DNA of 58,636 bases from Oscillibacter ruminantium GH1 (GTDB lineage: Bacteria; Bacillota; Clostridia; Oscillospirales; Oscillospiraceae). Location of the stretch: positions 69,483-128,118 of the forward strand of contig NZ_DF158900.1 of NCBI RefSeq assembly GCF_000307265.1, read 5' to 3'. Below are positions 33,663-42,277 of this stretch, piece after piece (position 1 is the first letter of the stretch; each line of letters opens with the position of its first letter). The notes under the pieces are model-generated. The model had not been told where the DNA came from, did not search any database, and saw only the letters and a program-made list of their open reading frames with translations. The position numbers and the translations under genes are program-made.

Positions 33663-34679
33663 TTACAAGCTGCTAAACAACCGCGTCACAATTTCCTCTG
33701 CACCAAGCGCCGCAAAGTCGTCCGGGTCCGTGAGAACACCGCCATCTTCAAACGCCCAGCGGAACACGCCGCCGGAAAAATCCGTATACACGGCATAGGG
33801 CTTTCGCACCGGCGCATATCGCCGGTACCAGACGGGACAGTGCCGCTTCATGACGGACTCTGCCAACGCCAGCGCCGCGCAGCTGTCTGAATCGGACGGA
33901 GACAGGGCGCTGAGCTGCACGCCGCCGCCGGGACAGTCGAGGCGGCTTTCCGTGGGTGTGGAGTGGGCCAGCAGAATACTGCCGTCGCCGCAGGTTCCCA
34001 CACACAGCCAGACATGGCCTGTGATGCTGCATACATCCCCGGGGCAGAAACTGCCTGCATCTTCCGTCAACCGGCCCCAGCCCCGGCGGGCAAAGTCACG
34101 GGCCATCTCCTGAGCGGGGCCGACATAGCCGGGAAGGCAGCTGGCTTCGTGGAGCGTGTTGTACACCGCCCAGCCCAGATATCCGGAGCAGTCCAGCCCC
34201 GCAAAGTAGTAGGAATTCCGCCCGTAGGCGGGGTAAAAGTCCCGATAGGAATAGCGGAGGACCTGTGCTTGGAAGAACGCGAACCACTCCGGCGCAAGGC
34301 CGATGGAGACGGCCTGCGGCCCTGCTCCGGTATCCTGCCAGTTCCAGCCGCCGCCGTAGACATACAGCGCCTGTCCCAGCGGGGTCATGGCAGTGGCCAG
34401 CAGGTTTTTCAGCGTCCGCAGACCGGGAACATAGCCGCTGAACGGGGCTGGGGCGGGGGGCAGCGCATCGCAGGGGCAGACGGCCGACACAAGTCCGTTT
34501 AGAATTCTAATTTCATAGGTCCTGCCGATCTGCAAACAGTTCAGCAGTGCAAAGTCTCGGGCGGCAGAGACGGGCAGGCGATACAGGACCCCGTTGATCT
34601 GAAATCGGCAGCAGGGGTTCGCCGTGTCCTCATCCAGTGTGGTTTTTTTCGGCACAGCGCCCAGAAATACGGCCTTCAT
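33663..34679 (-). CDS. NlpC/P60-like cell wall hydrolase, no signal peptide
   Basis: A 338-residue protein whose C-terminal two thirds resemble an NlpC/P60 cysteine peptidase: Cys164 in LDCSGYLGWAVY, His222 in ITGHVWLCVG, and a following glutamine/asparagine-type third residue that I cannot place. An SH3-like N-terminal segment (about 20-75) precedes it. Such enzymes cleave peptidoglycan stem peptides, but no signal peptide or membrane segment is visible (MKAVFLGAVPKKTTL), so it may be cytoplasmic, exported by another route, or annotated with a truncated N-terminus. It is a single gene on the minus strand between the recA cluster and htpG. Confidence 0.75.
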   Translation of the reverse strand: MKAVFLGAVPKKTTLDEDTANPCCRFQINGVLYRLPVSAARDFALLNCLQIGRTYEIRILNGLVSAVCPCDALPPAPAPFSGYVPGLRTLKNLLATAMTPLGQALYVYGGGWNWQDTGAGPQAVSIGLAPEWFAFFQAQVLRYSYRDFYPAYGRNSYYFAGLDCSGYLGWAVYNTLHEASCLPGYVGPAQEMARDFARRGWGRLTEDAGSFCPGDVCSITGHVWLCVGTCGDGSILLAHSTPTESRLDCPGGGVQLSALSPSDSDSCAALALAESVMKRHCPVWYRRYAPVRKPYAVYTDFSGGVFRWAFEDGGVLTDPDDFAALGAEEIVTRLFSSL

Positions 34680-34843
34680 ATCGTTTCCTCCTCCGGCGCG
34701 GATGCGCCTTGGTCTGCATACTCCGGTCTATGCACAAAAAGACCCTTTGATGACATGCCGGAGCGCAAGCTGCGTGTGTGCTTTGCCGAAACAAAAAAAT
34801 CCTGCCGCCGACGAAAAAACTCGCGTTAAACGAAGCTGAAAAG

Positions 34844-34882
34844 ATCTGCCGGAAAGATCTTTGAGACCTTTCCGGCAGATCA
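34844..34882 (-). terminator. Terminator after htpG
   Basis: A perfect 14-bp stem (34844-34857 with 34869-34882) around an 11-base loop, followed on the minus strand by TTTTC. It lies 20 bases past the htpG stop codon. Confidence 0.7.
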
Positions 34883-34901
34883 AATGTGCTTTTAGGGGGA
34901 A

Positions 34902-36794
34902 TCAGACCAGCAGTTCACACACCAGATCGGTATAGCCGGAGGGATCCTCCAGCGGCAGACCCGCGATCAGCAATCCCTGATCAAAGAGGAGGGTGGCATA
35001 TTTCTTCGCCTTCTCTGGGTCGTCCGTCACGGCCCTTTCCAGCGCAGCAAACACGGGGTGCGCCGTGTTCAGCTCCAGAATGCGGTCTGCTTTCAGCGCC
35101 TGCTCCGGCTGGACGGCGGCAAAATACTTCTCCATCTCAAAGCTCAGGCCTGCTCCGGCGGTGAGGCAGACGGGATGGGATTTCAGGATTTTAGAGGCCT
35201 TGACTTCTTTCACCTGATCACCAAGTGCCTCCTTCACAAAGTCAAAAACAGCCTTGTGATCGTCTTCTCCGCTTTCCTCCTGCTTCTTTTCCCCGTCCTC
35301 AGCGGGGGCGGCGTCGCCGGACAGGGCGGAGAGGAATTTCTTCTCCTGATAGGTCATGAGGGTCTGGGCCGTAAACTCGTCCACGTCCTCCGTGAAGTAA
35401 AGAATTTCTGTTCCCGCGTCTTTCAGCCCCTCCAGCTGGGGCAGGCGGTCGATGGACTCCACCGTCTCGCCGGCGGCGTAGTAAATGCTCTCCTGTCCCT
35501 CTTTCATCCGGGAGAGGTAGTCCGCCAGCGACACGGGCTTTTTCTCTGTGGAGGAATAGAACAGCAACAGGTCCTGCAAATCTGCCTTGTGGGTGCCGAA
35601 GTCGGCTACCACCCCGTATTTCAGCTGACGGCCGAAGTTCTTCCAGAACTTTGCATAATCCTCCGGCTCGTCCTTCATCATCTTGGCGAGGTCGGCGCGA
35701 ATCTTTTTGTCCAGATTGGAGGCAATGACCTTTAGCTGCCGGTCATGCTGCAAAAGCTCCCGGGAGATATTCAGGCTCAGATCGGGGGAGTCCACCACAC
35801 CGCGGACGAACCGGAAGTGTTCCGGCAGGAGGTCGGCACACTTGTCCATGATGAGCACGCCGTTGGAATAGAGCTGCAAACCTGCCTCAAAATCCTTGGA
35901 GTAGTAATTAAAGGGCTGCTGAGAGGGGATGAACAAAAGCGCCTTGTAGGTCACAGTACCCTCGGCGGACACCGCGATCACCCGCTGCGGGTCTGCGTAG
36001 TCGCTGAATTTATCCCGGTAGAATTTGTCGTATTCCTCTTTTTTCACCTTGGACTTCTGGCGCTGCCAGATGGGAACCATGGAGTTCAGCGTTTCCACCT
36101 CGCTGTAAGTCTCATACTCCGGCTTGTCGTCGGGAGAGTCTTCCTTCTTGCGGGTCTTGCTGACCTCCATGCGGATGGGGAAGCGGATATAGTCGGAGTA
36201 TTTGCGCACCAGTTCCTGAATGCGCCAGCCTTCCAAAAATTCGCTGTATTTCTCGTCGTCCGTGTCGGGGCGGATGTGCATGATGATATCGGTGCCGACG
36301 GCGTCCTTTTCGCATTCTGTAACCGTGTATCCGTCCGCGCCGGAGGACTGCCACATGTACGCCGTGTCGCATCCGTACTTCTTTGTAACCACTGTAATGT
36401 GGTCGGCAACCATGAACGCGGAATAGAAGCCCACGCCAAACTGACCGATGACATCGGTGTCCTTTGCGTCGTCTCCAACCTCCTGCTTGAACTGGAAGGA
36501 ACCGGAGGAGGCAATCACGCCCAGATTGCGCTCAAGGTCCTCCTTGTCCATACCCACGCCGTTATCAGAGACGGTGAGCAGCCGCGCGTCCTTGTCCGCG
36601 CGAATCTCAATTTTAAAATCCTTGCGGCCAAGGCCCACGCTCTCGTCGGTCAGCGCCTTGTAGCACAGCTTGTCACATGCGTCGCTGGCGTTGGAGACGA
36701 TCTCCCGGAGGAAGATCTCGTGATGGGTGTAGATGGAGTTCACCATCAGATCCAACAGCCGCTTGGATTCCGCTTTGAATTGTTTCTTTGCCAT
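34902..36794 (-). CDS. htpG: Molecular chaperone HtpG (Hsp90)
   Basis: A 630-residue bacterial Hsp90. The N-terminal ATPase has FLREIVSNASDACDK, VSDNGVGMDKEDL and GQFGVGFYSAFMV; the middle domain has YYSKDFEAGLQLYSNGVL; the C-terminal dimerisation domain ends with LAGLPLEDPSGY. It assists folding of selected proteins under stress. The ATG at 36794 is preferred over one at 36827 because MAKKQFKAESKRLLDLM is the family start and AGGGAG lies upstream. A TATAAT (36833-36838, minus strand) marks the likely promoter, with a weak -35. A few linker residues rich in Lys and Glu near 480-500 replace part of the canonical sequence. Confidence 0.93.
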   Translation of the reverse strand: MAKKQFKAESKRLLDLMVNSIYTHHEIFLREIVSNASDACDKLCYKALTDESVGLGRKDFKIEIRADKDARLLTVSDNGVGMDKEDLERNLGVIASSGSFQFKQEVGDDAKDTDVIGQFGVGFYSAFMVADHITVVTKKYGCDTAYMWQSSGADGYTVTECEKDAVGTDIIMHIRPDTDDEKYSEFLEGWRIQELVRKYSDYIRFPIRMEVSKTRKKEDSPDDKPEYETYSEVETLNSMVPIWQRQKSKVKKEEYDKFYRDKFSDYADPQRVIAVSAEGTVTYKALLFIPSQQPFNYYSKDFEAGLQLYSNGVLIMDKCADLLPEHFRFVRGVVDSPDLSLNISRELLQHDRQLKVIASNLDKKIRADLAKMMKDEPEDYAKFWKNFGRQLKYGVVADFGTHKADLQDLLLFYSSTEKKPVSLADYLSRMKEGQESIYYAAGETVESIDRLPQLEGLKDAGTEILYFTEDVDEFTAQTLMTYQEKKFLSALSGDAAPAEDGEKKQEESGEDDHKAVFDFVKEALGDQVKEVKASKILKSHPVCLTAGAGLSFEMEKYFAAVQPEQALKADRILELNTAHPVFAALERAVTDDPEKAKKYATLLFDQGLLIAGLPLEDPSGYTDLVCELLV

Positions 36795-37054
36795 GGATGA
36801 TACACTCCCTTTTTTATTTTTGAACAAAAGACATTATACCATTGTATGCAAAAGAAATAAATATCTAATTGTAAATTCCGGTCGTCTCTGGGGAAATAAT
36901 GCCGCCGCCCTTGAAATGTCCGTCCCCGAAAAGCAGAAAGAAATGACCAATTTGTAAATTCCGAGCAGAAATGGTTGTGGGGAATGAAAATTGCGAGTAA
37001 AATATGTCTCAAATCCCAAATGGGATATGTTTTTTCAAAAAGGAGCCTTCCTCT

Positions 37055-37483
37055 ATGGGGTTTATGCAAAAATTAAAAAACGGATTTGCCCGTCTGATGT
37101 ATGGGCGCAACGGCGTGGATCAGCTGGGGATGGCAACGATATGGGCCTGCCTGATTCTGGACATCGTTTCTATGTTCCTGCAGCGGCGCGCGGCGGTGGC
37201 GGCAGCGGTGCTGTACTGGGCGGCCATGGTGTTGTGGGTTCTGGCGATCTTTCGGATGTTTTCCAAAAACCTCTATAAGCGCAGAGAGGAGAACAGCCGC
37301 TGGGTGCAGATGCGCTGGAAATTCCAAAGCGGCCGCCGCGGCGCCAAGGAGCGCCACGCCGACAAGGATCACAAGTATTTCACCTGCAAGGGCTGCAAGA
37401 CCATCTGCCGCGTGCCGGTGGGCAAGGGCAGCGTGGAGATTACCTGCCCCAAATGCGGGATGAAGATCCACGGAAAAACATGA
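37055..37483 (+). CDS. Two-TM protein with C-terminal zinc ribbon
   Basis: A 142-residue protein with a hydrophobic hairpin (about 25-42 and 48-70: ATIWACLILDIVSMF, VLYWAAMVLWVLAIF) and a cytoplasmic basic tail ending in a four-cysteine zinc ribbon (CKGCKTICRVPVGKG, then CPKCGMKIHGK). Similar short proteins are common in Clostridia without a known role; a membrane-linked nucleic-acid or protein-binding function is possible. ATG 37055 is chosen because AAGGAG lies nine bases upstream. A hairpin at 37496-37524 follows. Confidence 0.75.
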   Translation: MGFMQKLKNGFARLMYGRNGVDQLGMATIWACLILDIVSMFLQRRAAVAAAVLYWAAMVLWVLAIFRMFSKNLYKRREENSRWVQMRWKFQSGRRGAKERHADKDHKYFTCKGCKTICRVPVGKGSVEITCPKCGMKIHGKT

Positions 37484-37495
37484 TTTTGAATGGAA

Positions 37496-37524
37496 CGAGG
37501 CGACCGTCAAAGACGGCCGCCTCG
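37496..37524 (+). terminator. Hairpin after the zinc-ribbon gene
   Basis: CGAGGCGACCGTC pairs with GACGGCCGCCTCG with one bulge; there is no strong T-run. A second hairpin (37568-37607, GGAAAAGAACGG/CCGTTCCTTTCC) lies further on. Either may end transcription before the glycogen operon promoter. Confidence 0.45.
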
Positions 37525-37663
37525 CCGCATAGTGCCATAAGACTGCTTTCTAAAAGACGCTGTTCTTTGGAAAAGAACGGAATTGTAAAAAAATCCCGTT
37601 CCTTTCCATAAAAAGACGTTGAAATCCACGAAAGCACCTCTTATATTTCGACAGGTCGCGTTC

Positions 37664-37692
37664 TTGACGCTTATTTTACCGTGGGGTATAAT
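37664..37692 (+). promoter_or_regulatory. Strong promoter TTGACG-17-TATAAT for the glycogen operon
   Basis: A near-consensus housekeeping promoter 90 bases before glgB. No other promoter of this quality was seen inside the glg genes, which are tightly packed, so glgB to glgP are probably one transcript. Confidence 0.8.
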
Positions 37693-37781
37693 TATTATAA
37701 CAAAAACAGTGGACCGTAAGACAGACGAAAACGATTAACTGCCTGCGGACGAACAGTCCCCGGCGGGAGAGGAGTGAGGTC

Positions 37782-39878
37782 ATGGCGGAGAGCGGACAGG
37801 CTTCCGGCTTCCATGCGGGCACCCTGACGGATGGTTGGACTTGGTTTGGCGCACATCCCGCGCGCAGACGGAACAAGGAGGGGTGGACGTTCCGGGTCTG
37901 GGCGCCCCATGCCGCGCATGTCAGCGTTGTGGGGGATTTCAACGAGTGGGATGTTTTCGCCGCGCCGCTGGAGCGGGAGGGGGAGACGTGGGTTGGCTTT
38001 TTGCCGGACCTGCCGCAGTACACGTCTTACAAATACGCAGTGACCGGGACGGACGGGAAGGTGCGCTATAAAGCCGACCCCTATGGATTCCACACAGAGA
38101 CGCGTCCCGCCACGGCCAGCAAGCTCATAGATATCTCCGGCTTTTCGTGGACCGACGAAAAATTCCGGGAGAAAAAGGGCAACCGGCCCGTCTACACCTC
38201 GCCTCTGAACATCTACGAGGTGCATCTCGGCTCGTGGCGGCGGCCCAAGGACGGGGGATTTTACAATTACCGCGCCATCGCCAAGGATCTTGCCGCTTAT
38301 GTGAAGGACATGGGATTCAACGCTGTGGAGTTGCTGCCGATCACGGAACACCCGCTGGACGACTCGTGGGGTTATCAATGCACCGGGTATTTTGCCCCCA
38401 CGTCCCGCTACGGAACCCCGGCGGACTTCATGTGGTTCGTGGATTACATGCACAAAAACGGAATCACCGTGATTTTAGACTGGGTTCCCGCTCACTTCTG
38501 CAAGGACGAACAGGGCCTGTACGAGTTTGACGGAACCTGCTGCTATGAATATGCCGACCCGAAAAAGCGGGAGCACGCCGGATGGGGCACCCGTATTTTT
38601 GACTATGGCCGACCCGAGGTGGTCAGTTTCCTCCTGTCCTCCGCTCGGTTTTGGCTGGAAATGTACCATATCGACGGATTGCGGGTGGATGCGGTGGCCT
38701 CCATGCTCTATCTGGACTACGACCGGCCCGCCGGACAGTGGACCCCCAACAAGGACGGCGGACGCGAGAATTTGGAGGCTGTGGAATTTTTGCGCAGCCT
38801 GAACCGCATGGCCTTCTCCGTGGACCCCAGCGTGCTGATGGTGGCGGAGGAATCCACCGCTTGGCCGCTGGTGACCCGCCCGCCGGAGTCGGGAGGGCTG
38901 GGGTTCAATTTGAAGTGGAACATGGGCTGGATGAACGACATGTGCCACTATCTGAAGCTGGACCCCTATTTTCGCCAGTTTAACCACAAGGACATCACCT
39001 TTTCCATGATGTATGCCTTTTCCGAGAACTATGTGCTGCCTCTGTCCCACGACGAAGTGGTACATATGAAAGGGTCGCTGGTGGGGAAGATGCCCGGAGA
39101 CTATGAGAATCAGCTCCGTTCTCTCAGGGGGTTCTATGCCTACCTTCTGGCGCATCCCGGAAAAAAGTTGCTGTTTATGGGGCCGGAGATTGGCCAATGG
39201 CACGAATGGGACGCAGGCGGTCAGCTGGACTGGTATCTGCTGGACACGGAGATTAATCGGCAGACGCAGATGTTTTTCCGGGCGGCCAACCGGTTTTATC
39301 AGAAGACACCGCCGCTGTGGGAGGTGGACTTTCAGTGGCAGGGGTTTGAATGGCTGGTGCCGGACGACAACCACAACAACACGGTGGTTTTCCTTCGCAG
39401 AGACGCAAAAGGCCGTGACCTTTTGTGTGCGGTGAACTTCTCTCCAAACGCCTATGCGGACTACCGGGTGGGCGTGCCGGATCACCGGCGGTATGTGGAG
39501 GTGTTCAACACCGACGCGATGGAATTTGGCGGCGGCGGATACGGAAACCCCGAGCCGGTAGCCGTGGAGGCCATTCCTTCTCATGGACGGGAATATTCGG
39601 TGGCCTTGCGCATCCCGCCCTTTGGCGGTGTATTTCTCCGGGGAGAGGGCACGGCTGCCGCGAAAAAAACTACGGGAAAGACGACAAAGCGTCCCACCGG
39701 GAAGAAAACCCGGCCCGTGCCGCAAACGGTAGAGTTGTCCGCTGAAAAAGCAGTGAAAGTCCCGGGAAAAAAGCCGGAAAAAACCGCGCCGCAAAAAGCG
39801 GGCGGCTCCACAGCGGAACAAGAGAGGAACCCGGGCAAAGCGGCCGCGAAATGCGCGGCGGCGAGACTCGAGAAATAA
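37782..39878 (+). CDS. glgB: 1,4-alpha-glucan branching enzyme GlgB with lysine-rich tail
   Basis: Introduces alpha-1,6 branches into glycogen. The N-terminal CBM48 domain (TFRVWAPHAAHVSVVGDFNEWD) precedes a GH13 barrel with nucleophile Asp303 (GLRVDAVASML), acid/base Glu356 (VAEES) and SHDEVVH. Usual short GlgB proteins are about 620-640 residues; this has 698 because a Lys/Ala/Thr/Pro-rich, apparently disordered tail follows residue 625 (for example KKTTGKTTKRPTGKKT). It starts an operon with glgC 12 bases later. The ATG has GAGGAGTGAGG upstream. Confidence 0.95.
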   Translation: MAESGQASGFHAGTLTDGWTWFGAHPARRRNKEGWTFRVWAPHAAHVSVVGDFNEWDVFAAPLEREGETWVGFLPDLPQYTSYKYAVTGTDGKVRYKADPYGFHTETRPATASKLIDISGFSWTDEKFREKKGNRPVYTSPLNIYEVHLGSWRRPKDGGFYNYRAIAKDLAAYVKDMGFNAVELLPITEHPLDDSWGYQCTGYFAPTSRYGTPADFMWFVDYMHKNGITVILDWVPAHFCKDEQGLYEFDGTCCYEYADPKKREHAGWGTRIFDYGRPEVVSFLLSSARFWLEMYHIDGLRVDAVASMLYLDYDRPAGQWTPNKDGGRENLEAVEFLRSLNRMAFSVDPSVLMVAEESTAWPLVTRPPESGGLGFNLKWNMGWMNDMCHYLKLDPYFRQFNHKDITFSMMYAFSENYVLPLSHDEVVHMKGSLVGKMPGDYENQLRSLRGFYAYLLAHPGKKLLFMGPEIGQWHEWDAGGQLDWYLLDTEINRQTQMFFRAANRFYQKTPPLWEVDFQWQGFEWLVPDDNHNNTVVFLRRDAKGRDLLCAVNFSPNAYADYRVGVPDHRRYVEVFNTDAMEFGGGGYGNPEPVAVEAIPSHGREYSVALRIPPFGGVFLRGEGTAAAKKTTGKTTKRPTGKKTRPVPQTVELSAEKAVKVPGKKPEKTAPQKAGGSTAEQERNPGKAAAKCAAARLEK

Positions 39879-39890
39879 GGAGGCAGAGGC

Positions 39891-41099
39891 ATGAAAAAAG
39901 AGTGTATCGCCATGCTGCTGGCAGGCGGGCAGGGAAGCCGCCTGTACGTGCTGACCGGCGAGATGGCAAAGCCCGCGGTCCCCTTTGGCGGAAAATACCG
40001 GATTATTGATTTCCCTCTGTCCAACTGCGCCAATTCCGGCATTGACACCGTGGGTGTACTGACACAGTATCGCCCGCTGGAGCTGAACGCATATGTGGAC
40101 AACGGCCAGACCTGGGATTTGGACAGCTCCACCGGCGGCGTTCATATCCTGCCGCCCTATCAGTCCGCCGCAGGCGGTACTTGGTACAAGGGCACGGCCA
40201 ACGCCATCTTCCAGAACATCGCCTTTGTGGACCGGTATGACCCGGAGTATGTGGTGATCCTCTCCGGCGACCACATTTACAAGATGGACTACTCCCAGAT
40301 GGTGGAGCGGCACAAGGAATCCGGCGCCGCCTGCACGATTTCCGTCATGGAGGTTCCATGGTCCGAGGCTTCCCGCTTCGGTATCATGAACGTGGATGGG
40401 GACGACATGGTGGAGGAATTTGAGGAAAAACCGAAGCATCCCAGAAGCAATCTGGCCTCCATGGGTATCTATGTGTTTACGTGGAAGACCCTGCGGGCCT
40501 ATCTGGAGGCGGACGAGGCAAATCCCGCGTCGGAGAACGACTTCGGGAAAAACGTGATCCCCGCCATGCTGGGCAATGGGGAAAAGATGGCCGCCTATCG
40601 GTTCACGGGCTATTGGAAAGATGTGGGGACGCTGGAGTCCTTGTGGGACGCCAATATGGATATGCTGTCTCCGGAGTCCGGTCTGGACCTTCTGGACGAG
40701 TCTTGGCCCATCTATGCCAAATCCATTTCCATGCCCACGGCCTATCTCGGCAAGCACGCCCGCGTGAGCCACAGCGCGTTTAACCGCGGCGGCGACTTGG
40801 AGGGCAGGATTGAAAATTCGGTCCTCTCTGCCGGGGTCAACGTGGAGGAGGGCGCCTCGATCAGCTATTCCGTGCTGATGCCGGGCGTTACTGTGAAAGC
40901 AGGGGCCGTGGTGGAGTATGCGATTGTGGGGCAGGACGCGATGATCGGAGAGAACTGCCGGGTGGGTACGTCGCCGGAGACGGTGGACCCGCTGGCGTGG
41001 GGCCTTTCGGTGCTGGCTCCGGGCTGCGTGCTGGAGGCGGGAACCGTGGTCCCTCCCAAGACCATGCTGGATAAAAACGGCGAGGAGGTGGCGAGATGA
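39891..41099 (+). CDS. glgC: Glucose-1-phosphate adenylyltransferase GlgC
   Basis: Makes ADP-glucose, the glycosyl donor for glycogen. The nucleotidyl-transferase signature ([26 protein letters not shown]), IIDFPLSNC, and the C-terminal left-handed beta-helix ([20 protein letters not shown]) are intact; 402 residues is family length. It has GGAGGCAG upstream and overlaps glgD by four bases (ATGA), which suggests translational coupling and a GlgC-GlgD heteromer as in bacilli and clostridia. Confidence 0.95.
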   Translation: MKKECIAMLLAGGQGSRLYVLTGEMAKPAVPFGGKYRIIDFPLSNCANSGIDTVGVLTQYRPLELNAYVDNGQTWDLDSSTGGVHILPPYQSAAGGTWYKGTANAIFQNIAFVDRYDPEYVVILSGDHIYKMDYSQMVERHKESGAACTISVMEVPWSEASRFGIMNVDGDDMVEEFEEKPKHPRSNLASMGIYVFTWKTLRAYLEADEANPASENDFGKNVIPAMLGNGEKMAAYRFTGYWKDVGTLESLWDANMDMLSPESGLDLLDESWPIYAKSISMPTAYLGKHARVSHSAFNRGGDLEGRIENSVLSAGVNVEEGASISYSVLMPGVTVKAGAVVEYAIVGQDAMIGENCRVGTSPETVDPLAWGLSVLAPGCVLEAGTVVPPKTMLDKNGEEVAR

Positions 41100-42211
41100 A
41101 CGGACTGCACGGAATCCTCTTCTGCTATGAAAAGCGGAATGACCTGAAAGACCTTGTGGAGACGCGCTCTGCGTCCTCTATGCCTTTTGGCGGACGATAC
41201 CGGGCCATCGACTTTGGCCTTTCCAATCTGGTGAACGCCGGGGCCACGGATGTGGGCATAGTGCTGCACGGTCGGTACCAAAGTCTGATCGACCATCTGG
41301 GCAGCGGAAAGAACTGGGATCTGAGTCGTAAACGCGGCGGACTGAAGCTGCTGCCGCCCTTCGCCTATGAGCGGCAGGGCGGAGGAACCGGCGAGTTTCG
41401 GGGCAAGATGGAGGCGCTGGCAGGCGTGCGCAGCTACTTGGATACTATCCGTCAGGACTATGTGGCGATGATGGATGGCGATCTTGTGGTGAATCTGCCT
41501 CTCAGCGAGATTTTGGAGGGACATATTCATTCTGACGCGGACATTACCGCCGTGTGCGGAAACGACAGCTTTGCTGTGGACAACGGCACCTATTTTGAGC
41601 CGGACAGCGAGGGACGTGTCCGGGAGGTTCTCTATCATATGCACACTCCCCGGGGTTATCGGGGGCTGGAAGTTTACATCGTCTCCACCCAGCTTTTAAA
41701 GGACTTGGTGGACGAGTGCATCAGCCGCGATCAATACAGCTGGCGGCACGATGTGCTGCAGGCCAGAGTGAAGGAGTTGAACATCCGCTCTTATATTTGG
41801 ACGGGGTTTGCCGCGCAGATTCGCTCCGTACAAGAGTATTATGACCGGAGTATGCAGCTGCTGGACCCGGCTATCCGGGTGGACCTGTTTGCGCCGGAAC
41901 GGCCCATTCGGGCAAAGAATGCCGACAAGTCTTCCAGCTATGTGGGTCCTGCGGGCCGCTGCGTCAACTCTTTGGTGGGCGACGGGTGCAATGTGGAGGG
42001 CCTTGTGGAAAACTCCATTCTATTCCCCGGCGTTGCGGTGCAGGAGGGCGCGCGGGTGCGCAACTGCGTGCTGTTCCGGGACACGGTGATCCGCCGCAAT
42101 GCGGATCTTGCTTATATCATCGCGGATAAACGGGTAGAGGTGCTGGCGGACCGGACCTTGATCGGTCACTCCTCTTACCCCTTGGTACTGGGAAAGGGTG
42201 CCTGCGTGTAA
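41096..42211 (+). CDS. glgD: GlgD, catalytically impaired GlgC paralogue
   Basis: A 371-residue paralogue of GlgC that in Firmicutes forms the heteromeric ADP-glucose pyrophosphorylase and modulates its activity. The fold is conserved ([32 protein letters not shown], beta-helix with [16 protein letters not shown]), but the glycine-rich catalytic signature of GlgC is missing: the N-terminus reads [17 protein letters not shown]. It is therefore regulatory rather than catalytic. A 66-base gap precedes glgA. Confidence 0.92.
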   Translation: MNGLHGILFCYEKRNDLKDLVETRSASSMPFGGRYRAIDFGLSNLVNAGATDVGIVLHGRYQSLIDHLGSGKNWDLSRKRGGLKLLPPFAYERQGGGTGEFRGKMEALAGVRSYLDTIRQDYVAMMDGDLVVNLPLSEILEGHIHSDADITAVCGNDSFAVDNGTYFEPDSEGRVREVLYHMHTPRGYRGLEVYIVSTQLLKDLVDECISRDQYSWRHDVLQARVKELNIRSYIWTGFAAQIRSVQEYYDRSMQLLDPAIRVDLFAPERPIRAKNADKSSSYVGPAGRCVNSLVGDGCNVEGLVENSILFPGVAVQEGARVRNCVLFRDTVIRRNADLAYIIADKRVEVLADRTLIGHSSYPLVLGKGACV

Positions 42212-42277
42212 CACGCAGACGCCGGGTGGGTCCGCCTCTTCGGACCGGTGCTGTGAGAACGGAAAGGGGAAACTGCC

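Noticed and set aside
38475..40772. A minus-strand frame of 765 codons
   Set aside because: Antisense to glgB and glgC; open only because of high GC third positions. Long antisense frames elsewhere (637-1707, 3261-4457, 5094-6134, 46843-48120) are rejected for the same reason.
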